Shown: piece after piece, positions 55,961-64,000 of the stretch
Numbering within the stretch: the first letter of the stretch is position 1
Layout of the letters: each line of letters begins with the position of its first letter
NCBI GenBank assembly: GCA_020310875.1
Contig: CM035437.1
Location: forward strand, 47,578,924 to 47,642,923
Direction of reading: 5' to 3'
DNA length: 64,000 nucleotides
DNA from: Ceratopteris richardii
Lineage: Eukaryota > Streptophyta > Polypodiopsida > Polypodiales > Pteridaceae
Made by a program: the position numbers and the translations under genes
Notes under the pieces: generated by a model
What the model was told of the DNA's origin: nothing
What the model saw: only the letters and a program-made list of their open reading frames with translations
Databases searched by the model: none

Positions 55961-56419
55961 TAATATACAAATATATCTACATACATAGACACACGCACCT
56001 AGTTAACTTTACACCTAGTTAACTTTTTTCGGCCATCAAGAAGCTTAACAAGATACCTTTCGAGGGTAAGAGAGATGCCTATGACCGAAGCATGATTGGA
56101 CGCTTACCGTACCATACTTGAAATGAAGACGGCTTGAAAGAGGTGTCCTTATGCCACTGCTTAGTATATATACTTTCTGTAGCATCACGCAAAACAATAT
56201 CGTTGAAGCATCATCACTTTTTAGAATTTTTGGATGGTTTAATGAAGGCACTTATTTCAGCTCGATTCTCTCGCTGATTGGAGCTTTCTTTTTTTTTTAG
56301 CACAAACAGAAAATATAAAATTGATGCTGTCAAGAAAAAATTACAACATAGCTCCCAAAGGAATGGGAGAAAACCCTAAGTCAAAGAGACTAATGCACGA
56401 GAGAAGTCCCCTCAGAAAT

Positions 56420-57465
56420 CCCTCATAGTACAATATGATCCCCTTGTTTAGGGTAGGTTACAACATATTTTCAATATACATCTGAATAAAGAGGGACATA
56501 CTCGTTCTCATAGGAGAAGGGAACTGTAAAAGTTTATCTCTCCACCTATTACAAGGATACTTCTTGAGGATATCAAAAGGACTAGATTCTTTAGCAGGTT
56601 CACCGCTAATAGACTTCATGCACTTGTCCAGAAGTCTTTTAATCCCCATCATACAGGAGAATAAGAAGTCTTTACAATTTTTTTCATAAATTTTGTTGTT
56701 CCTGTTCTTCCAGATAGACCAGAGGATTTGAGCCCTTATGAGCTACCAGAGTACAACATCCGTCTTGTTAACTTCACCAATGAGAATTTCTCTGGATCCA
56801 TGCACCTTCAACCCATAAGTGTTACAATAAAGATAAATGACCTTCCAAAATCTAGAGGAAACCCTGCATTATGAGCTACCAGAGTACAACATCCGTCTTG
56901 TTAACTTCACCAATGAGAATTTCTCTGGATCCAGGCACCTTCAACCCATAAGTGTTACAATAAAGATAAATGACCTTCCAAAATCTAGAGGAAACCCTGC
57001 ATTTGAAGAAGAGATGCTCTAAATCTTCTTCCATACCAAAATGGTGACAAAGACCAGCATCAATTTTATATTGTCTAGCTTTGCTGCCAGTCCAGATTCC
57101 CTTATGCAAAATCAGCCACAACAAAAAGAGTGCTTGTTGTCAATTGGAAGAGACCAAATACACTGAAATCTATAGCTCCATTGATGAGCAGACCAGGCAA
57201 GATTCCACTTCCTATTCAAACTGTCAGTAATGAGTCTGATGCTGATTCGAGCATATTTATAGTTGTTGTACATGTCTTGAGCCACGTCAGAGATGTTAAT
57301 AGTCTTCGACCACAAGTGAGGCCCAATGAGAGACAATAGCTTGTTCCTTTTATCTTTTATAATCTGCTTACAGGTAGAGGACAAGGTATCAAAATTCATT
57401 ATAAAGTAATCATCAATCAAACTTCCATCTCTATACAGATCCTGCCAGTTAACAAACCCCAACTT
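56420..57465 (-). pseudogene. LINE ORF2 C-terminal remnant (zinc-binding domain)
   Basis: Minus strand, from the right: 57462-57112 (WQDLYRDGSLIDDY, LWSKTINISDVAQDMY) and the zinc-binding zone 57124-56876 (LILHKGIWTGSKARQYKIDAG, CHHFGMEEDLEHLFFKC, RFWKVI). After a 133-bp internal duplication come AQILWSIWKNRNNKIYE and 56652-56458. This matches the C-terminal zf-RVT region of plant L1 LINE proteins. Endonuclease and reverse transcriptase are absent through 5' truncation. Confidence 0.88.
56740..57003. repeat. 133-bp tandem duplication inside the LINE
   Basis: GAGCTACCAGAGTACAAC.. starts at 56740 and again at 56873. The two units are nearly identical (for example ATGCACC versus AGGCACC), much closer than other repeats here, so the duplication is recent. 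Confidence 0.92.
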
Positions 57466-57809
57466 TTAACATTTATTCCATCTAATGGGGAGGGGAGAGG
57501 GGTAATGTTAGGAGCTGATTGGAGCTTTCATCAAGATTTCTTTAATCAAAGTTGGGGTAGCCTATCAACTTTTCCTTTTAAGTTTTGAGAACTTCGAGGT
57601 AGAGAGCATTTCTTCCTCAGCCTAAGCCATGAACATATCAGAAGTGTCTAAACTTTGTAGGTTATACAAAGATCTGGTAATCCGAACGATGGAAACTTCG
57701 GAATCAACCTGCATGACGAAAGGATATAAGTCAATCTGCACACCTCCTTTGTTGGTTTTACCCCTTAAGATTAGAATCAGCATACTATCCGAACAAAGAA
57801 ATGCGCTGG

Positions 57810-57875
57810 CTGCTGATAGACCATTGGGATTCGAAATGCGCTGGCTGCTGATAGACCATTGGGATTCAGAAATGA
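57810..57875 (+). repeat. Short tandem duplication in copy 2
   Basis: GAAATGCGCTGGCTGCTGAT.. occurs twice in succession (about 57799 and 57833, spacing about 34 bases), ending CCATTGGGATTC each time. Copy 1 has it once. Confidence 0.85.
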
Positions 57876-57910
57876 TCTGCTGATATTGTATTTGCTGGAC
57901 AAGAAGATTT

Positions 57911-58420
57911 CTAATTCCTCTGTTTGTTCGTTATCAGGTGTTTTTTAGCACTTCCAGTGGCGGCTTTTAGAGGCGGCGCATGCCAATGACCAGGCTTCCG
58001 CAGAAAGAATAGATTAATGAAGAGTTTTATAAGAGCATGATACTCTGAAAGCGCGTGAAGAAGGTCACATCGAACGGCTGAACGCCGAGAACGACGCTTG
58101 CAGCCATGCTTTATTCTCTTAATTACGGGAATCAGTTCGCCAATCAGACAGCCCACATGGAGCAAATCAATCGATAGTTTAATGGGAGGATGATACACCG
58201 AAAGCGCGTGAAGAAGGAGGTCACATTTCTCGACAGAAGGCGGAGGATAGCTTAGCTAGCAACAGTGCTTCATTCTCCTCATCAACGTCATCGACTATTC
58301 CATAACGACGTTCTTTGTCTATAGTCCAGCTGGTACATTTCGGAACAAGGCAAGTTAAACAGAGGAGAAGCCACACTTCCTCTATAGAAAGTTCATAGAA
58401 TAGACCTATTGAGCAAAAAA

Positions 58421-58472
<52 letters not shown>

Positions 58473-58541
58473 GCATGTAGCATCACAAGGTTGACGGCGA
58501 GGAAAGCTGAAAAGACAGAATTTTTTTACGTATAAGGACAA
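57911..58541 (-). other. Recurring minus-strand peptide units, copy 2
   Basis: 58541-58221 ends TIDKERRYGIVDDVDEENE.. AKLSSAFCREM; 58198-57911 begins HPPIKLSIDLLHVGCLIGEL and has VRCDLLHALSE. Both parallel duplication copy 1. The Ser/Leu run in the first comes from the GA repeat. Function unknown. Confidence 0.35.
58423..58471 (+). repeat. (GA)n microsatellite, duplication copy 2
   Basis: About 24 GA units; longer than in copy 1. Confidence 0.96.
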
Positions 58542-58725
58542 GCTTTATTTGTATACCAAAAGTTTATGTTGTGGATAGACGTGACCTCGACGAGGGAAGC
58601 TAAGTAGTGAACTCATGCTTTGAATGTGGATAATATATGATAATAAACGTTGAGAGAGAGTTGGAGTGTTTTTTTTTCAAGGAAAAATGAAATGCATACT
58701 TAGTGCATTCCTAAGAATTATTTTC

Positions 58726-61083
58726 CCCATTTTGACAAAGTTCTGATATCCCAAAGTATATGTGCCCAATCGAGCCTTTTCAAGACAACAGGAAAAGAGA
58801 GTAAATTAATGGTAAAAACTACACTGAGTACAGGGAAGCAGTGATCCCAACAGACTCAAGGCCAAAAGGGTTACAAATTGAAGACCATGGTAAATCTATC
58901 ACTGGAGTAACATTCTAAGAGGGATTCTCTCCATCTACATAGACCAGAAAGGTACAGGGTTTTTCTAATCGAGCTTTTTCTAGGTCCCTTGACTAGATTA
59001 AACTTTACAAAGATGTTTACTTGAGCCAAGTTTTAGACATTCCACAGATACTTTGTTGGTTGGAGATTTTCTAGATCCATCACCTTGGGGATGAGAGGGT
59101 TGTATACAGATTTTGCATCGACCTACATGTCGAATATGATTCAAGAGATGGTCCTATATTATAGATTATGCTACATATCTCCTGCATTTCATGCGACATG
59201 TCTTAAATACAAACTGAACATAGACTAGCGCCACCAAAGCACATTGTGAAGAGAAATTATGAATTTCGTTATGATGTGTAGAATTGTTGGAGAAAAATAA
59301 TTCATATTCTGGAGAATCAAAGCTTTTTCTCATTGAAGATACCAATGTGGTTGATTTCCTCATTGAAATTATGAAGAAAGTTCGTGAGATGGCTCACTTT
59401 GGTTAGGAATGAAGACTCCTGGCTTGCAAAGTTCACAATGCAGATCGCGAGAGTGGTGTTCTTTTCTTAATCATCAAAACACAATGCTTTTATGAAGAAC
59501 GTAAGAGAAGAGATTATGAATAATATTTTAGAAAAATGTTTCAAGATAAAAGTAACTGGATCCTAGTAAATCCAACTCTCATTTCAACTAAGACTAGAGT
59601 CATTGAGCTCTTCAGCCCACATGGTGAGTGAATAAACACTCATAAGGAATATCTAGTCTCAAAAATGGGGGGAGACAAACACTCGAAGTTGCAATGACTC
59701 AAAGGCCCAATGCATGAGTGTTCAAAAGTCCAGCTAGGTTAACAAATCTGAAGCCATGCATGATCAGAGCTTCCTCTAGAAGACCATGGATTGAAAGTAC
59801 ACAATTACCATGGGTCCAATGCCTATAGAAATCACAGATTCACGTGAATGGATTGTGGCTACAATGGTGCTTGAACACATGTCCTCTACGAGTCATGTTT
59901 CAGATTGTGGAAGGTGGAAGAAAATTTCTGTTTTCGGTGAGGAAGGTTCAAATGTGAAATCAAGGTCCAACGATTGCAAGGCTCTATGGTATCCTTTATC
60001 TCCATGACAAGATTGCATCTCCAATGTGAGGAAGAGTGGGAAGATTACATCCCTGAAATGAAAGAAAATACACAATGGCTCATCCTCTCTATTTTTAAAC
60101 ATTATGAAGACCATCAGCTCATAATTTGTACAAAAGTAAGTGATTATCCCAAATGGTGGTCACAAAATAAAGGGATCCCAATAAAAAAAGAAAATCTAAA
60201 TTAAAATATACATACAAAATGCTGCAATCACCTTCTCTATTCTAAACAATCCAACATAAAATTATACCAATGGTTTTCAACACATTCTTGTAATCTTTAT
60301 ATATGTGCACATATAACCTAAGGGGATCTTATGAGGCATGATGCTAACTCCCAAGTCACAAATCCACATATATGGCTCTTAAAACTCCAATCTTGTTTTG
60401 TCTTCATGAACATTGAGATTTTATCTCTTTATATAATAAAATGAGATTCAGATGGTTCATCAATTAGTATACATAAAATTCTCTAAAATATCCTTTAACA
60501 AACAATTTACAATCTATTTAAGAGTGTAAGTATGATTTCTCTCATGAAAATCTTTAGCATATCTTATACAAATCTTTCCACTCCACATGTGGAAAGGATG
60601 CTCCATTTATATTCGATTGATACAGGTCATCATTTGATCATACCATCATCCTTGGCCTTTAACATTCTCCCTATTAAGCTCAACTTTTCAACCTGTATCC
60701 TTAAAAAAATATAACTTTCTTAGAATATTCCTTTTTCATTATGTCAACCACTTGCTCTTGAATCTTCGCATGCTCTAGTTGGAACACTTTTACCATCAGT
60801 TCCTCTCTAAGCTATTCATACTTCATAAGATATCAGATTTTTGCAGAGTAGTTCCATAGAAATATGGTCATATAAAAGGAATTGACGATCCCATTAATGT
60901 TCAATATGTAATGATAATTTCTTGAACTAAATAGCTTGACATGGGACATACGTAAAGGATCTATATTCAGCCTTTGCTTGATGATAAGAAAAATAATCTT
61001 TGTTTTTCTAGCTTCCATTATACTACCCATTGAAATACTTCAAGTAAAGAGATTCTTCATCAAACTTTTGCATCCTTGTGAAT

Positions 61084-61170
<87 letters not shown>

Positions 61171-62659
61171 CAGCTCACTTTTAATCATTCTTCATTTAAA
61201 ATTTCTTGTACTTCTCTATATATATTTCAAATGTAACCGTTTTATTTTGCGTTCTTTTAGGAAATACTGCCAAAAAGTCATAGCTTTTAATACGCCAGCA
61301 ATTGCTAAGTGCGAAATTATCAAATGTGTAGCTATCCATTCCAAAGAGTAGCCATCTTTTTAAAAATCCCATCATTTTCATTTAAAAACACTAAAACAAC
61401 TCACTTTGATCCATCCATATCGAGGAAAATATAATTTCTTTGTGGTACATTTTCCTTAGAATCCATTATAGCCATTCTTTTCCTCCTTAATTTTATCTAT
61501 TCTATTTGATAAAAAGGATAGCTCTGAAACCTACTACAACACCAAATCACGACATTCTATTTCTTGTACATCAACTATTATGCATTTTCATGTGCCCATA
61601 GATTTGGCTTCAAATAAAAAGTGTAAAAATGGAGATAACTCTCAAACGCAATATCATGCAGTTAGAGTGAAGAATGTTGAAATCTAGTGTCATGGTTTAT
61701 TGTATTTTTGACATCCAATATATTCTTAACATTCTAAATTCTATAAAACCTTAACTTTTTCTCAATTACTTGGTATTGATGAAGTTGAATTACTAGGTTA
61801 TTGCAAGTGATTATCTATGAATTGAAACACCTCTAAGTATCTGATTCGACAATATCAATGCCATCATGTCAAAATGATCAATTTAGAAAGTGTGGTTACA
61901 TATTTGGAACGACATATTGTGGTGTTTCAGTAGGATGTGAATGGAAAAGATAACATCCAATAACTTAAAAGTCGAATTAGAGGTAGATCATCATCATCAT
62001 CATCCTTTAAATTTCCACCTAGGATCATCATCATCCTTTAAAACCAATCGAATTATAGCGGGATCATACATATCTCGTATTCTAGTGAGTTTTATGTTTT
62101 ATTACGTTTCATTTCTAATGATCAAATCGCTACAATAGAATAGGGACGTTTCTATGTTTATTTTCTTCGCTACAATCATTTTACACATGTATATATCCAT
62201 AAATATGGAAACATCAAAAGCATATATGCATTTTAGTTTTGCTAAAGCCACATTCGTATTTAGCAAAACTGTAGTATACTCATCGTAAAGTGCATCAACA
62301 ATTCATTGGTATGGTGGTTCATATACATATCCATATGTTCATTAGAAATCAAACGCAATGAAATTATATTTTTTATTATAAAAATAACTAAGAATAATGA
62401 TAGTGGATTTATATTTAAGTATGTTTTTCATTATATTCATTGTGAAAATATTAAATAGAATAAATATGCTCCAAGGCTGGTGCAAGCTAATGCAAGCCTC
62501 TGTATGCATACCTTTGTACAACATGAACATGCATAACCATAATCAGAACACTAATATCAAAACTTAACTTTTATGAAGCTTGATGACATCATAACCATAA
62601 ACTTGTGCATGTTTTCATGTTTGTGCATGCATATAACTCTATTTACTACAGTTTGCACT
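58726..62659. other. AT-rich region without recognised genes
   Basis: Short frames only (up to about 76 codons); none shows a motif I know. Overlapping forward frames at 59810-60204 are the longest protein-like stretch, still unconvincing. A short ATCATC repeat occurs at 61988-62030. Confidence 0.4.
61086..61163. repeat. (TA)n microsatellite
   Basis: About 39 TA units. Confidence 0.97.
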
Positions 62660-63020
62660 TATAACCCATCTTCTCATGAATAATGTATGTCTATAGTAGA
62701 CTCAGATGTTTGCTACTTTGGTAGTGGGGAAACCAAAAATATTACTTTGTAGTGCAGTTTCTTCACTTTACTTGAGCGTGGCCCTACAAGGAATATCACA
62801 TGTGTCAAGAACTCCTCTTATCCTATCATGGGAGTTCCTAAGATCATTCTGACTACTACTAATGGTAGTTCTTTTAAATTGTTGAATGCTTTATTTGTGC
62901 TTAGGATCAAGAAAAATCTATTATCAATTTTTTTACCATTAGCAAAGATCGGCTTGGTTGTGAAAATGTTTTATGACAAATGTACAATTCATGATCTATA
63001 AAATGGCAATGTCATTATTT
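62660..63020 (+). pseudogene. Family B protease/pre-integrase fragment (B4)
   Basis: Parallel to B3 at about 48450-48795: CYFGSGETKNI (Gly in place of the catalytic protease Asp), then a stop, a GVPKIILTTTN segment and KKNLLSIF. It ends at 63020 where an F-type LTR starts. Nothing else of the element is left. Confidence 0.8.
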
Positions 63021-64000
63021 TGAATATATGGATTTGTACTTGATGAAGATGAAGTGGTGTTGCAAGAACTTTTTACTACACCAGCCAAATAAACTCCACG
63101 GATATGTAGTGGGCCCTTTTAGCTTTCCAAAGGATGTATTAGATACCCTATGTACCTTGAAACATCACTCTCAAAAAGATAAAACAAAACAAATAGGTAG
63201 AAGTTGAATCAAGTGTAAAAAACTTGTTATTTCGGTTCATACACTTGCTCAAAATTCTCTCGCCACAGCAGCAATTAACTTAGCCCCTTTTTGAGAACTC
63301 CTGTTAACTTAGAAAGCCAACAATCAAGAGTTATTTCATCAAAAATGATGGACTACATAAAGAGAAAAGGGTTTAGCAAGTTGTAGCATCATCCCCATTT
63401 TCATGGGCTGTAGTAGTACTCAGACCCATGAGCCAAAAAATGTTAATATATCACGATTCGAAGATGCAATGCTTATGCAATTTTCTAAGCATATACTAGA
63501 AAGTATGCTGATTCTATCAAGCTTTTAATCATGTAAAATGATGAAGTACACACTGAGAACAAGCTCTAAGAAAATGACTATTCTCATGGAGTGCTGATAG
63601 AGAAGTAAAGTATGAACACATATAGACGACTTCAAATGAACATAACTAAAGATTGAGAAAACCAATTGCAATGGAATTTCATGCATATTTACTAGACTTA
63701 AGGAGCAAACCTCACCAACTTAAATCATTGAAAATGATGCACCATGATCAGAGATATCATCTTTGCAATCTGATTGAGAAAACTGAGAGATATGGCAATG
63801 AACAATATGCTCACAAAAGCATGAAAATATGAACTCAAATGATCATAAAAATGAATGTATATTGATTGTAAAGTATAGTGGATTTACTAATAAATATGTG
63901 TGCCTTAAACCCACACTTTGATATGGCATAAATGGCAGCTCATGGGGGTCTAAAACCAAGACTAAAATGCCATGTATTTATAGTGATCTTTGGAGCCAAG
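63021..64000 (-). repeat. Family F LTR (F3), runs off the window
   Basis: From GATTTGTACTTGATGAAGATGAAG on, it aligns with the F1 LTR (18248 on): GTGGGCCCTTTTAGC, AAAGGATGTATTAGA and ACTGAGAACAAG blocks. After about 63620 it diverges and is longer than F1 there. A minus-strand TATA-like box lies at 63975-63983 and TTTGGAGCCAAG at the window end parallels 19025. The right edge is outside. Confidence 0.82.

Larger units (their letters stand above)
56289..57513 (-). mobile_element. 5'-truncated LINE (L1-type), 1,225 bp
   Basis: A 16-bp target duplication (GCTGATTGGAGCTTTC) at 56273-56288 and 57514-57529 flanks it. Ten T on the + strand at 56289-56298 are the poly(A) tail of a minus-strand copy. 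The coding end of ORF2 lies inside. Both ends, the tail and the 5' truncation fit target-primed reverse transcription. Confidence 0.93.
55375..58725. repeat. Segmental duplication, copy 2, interrupted
   Basis: Matches copy 1 at 55375-55990 and 57700-58725. The 1.7 kb between (55991-57699) is not in copy 1 and includes a LINE insertion at 56289-57513. The (TA)n arrays here are far longer than in copy 1. Confidence 0.8.

Noticed and set aside
55477..56022. Ile/Tyr-repeat frames
   Set aside because: Products of (TA)n and (CA)n arrays.

Overview
This is a stretch of plant nuclear DNA, AT-rich and poor in genes, made almost entirely of retrotransposons nested in each other. The evidence for a plant is the dominance of Ty1/copia elements with plant-type primer-binding sites (complement of initiator-Met tRNA, TGGTATCAGAGC), plant-type LINE and Ty3/gypsy remnants, and degenerate TTTAGGG telomere-type motifs. 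Nearly all copies are old and broken, many with lost catalytic residues, which fits a large, slowly purged genome such as a gymnosperm's. The species cannot be named from this window. I find no convincing host gene, RNA gene or CRISPR array.

Layout. 1-3969: 3' part of a copia element (A1) with an intact pol frame and 3' LTR. 4312-6720: an LTR plus primer-binding site and an unassigned leader. 6722-9450: decayed copia pol A2 with its LTR. 9690-10670: inverted gag fragment of family B. 10671-13490: decayed copia C. 13740-15989: minus-strand element D1. 16570-21156: family F on the minus strand, with one LTR (18240-19291) flanked on both sides by F-like internal sequence. 21808-24199: forward B2 with a 230-bp LTR. 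24200-26213: minus-strand element K, with gag, primer-binding site and a complete 649-bp LTR. 26214-34731: a forward copia element E, split by D2 (27309-34463, target duplication ATATT). D2 itself carries an F-type LTR and a 1,359-bp solo LTR (target duplication AAATC).

34733-43780 is degenerate DNA with two opposed gypsy gag remnants, an array of CTATCATGATAG-like palindromes (37685-38135) and simple repeats. 43780-45450: minus-strand copia L with a scrambled gag/RNase H order. 45631-46881: GA and CA-rich simple repeats with telomere-like inserts. 46882-50370: element B3, from LTR to the start of reverse transcriptase. 50371-52735: minus-strand copia H. 52765-58725: a non-retroelement segment present twice, holding a recurring minus-strand peptide; the second copy is interrupted by a LINE fragment with a 16-bp target duplication. 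58730-62660: AT-rich sequence without recognised genes. 62660-64000: a B-family fragment joined to an F-type LTR that runs off the window.

The coding domains are the usual copia set (Gag, aspartic protease, integrase, reverse transcriptase, RNase H) that together copy and reinsert the element. Only A1 looks potentially functional, and its gag and protease lie outside the window. The interest of the region is genomic: nesting order, LTR recombination, chimeric junctions and unusual repeats.
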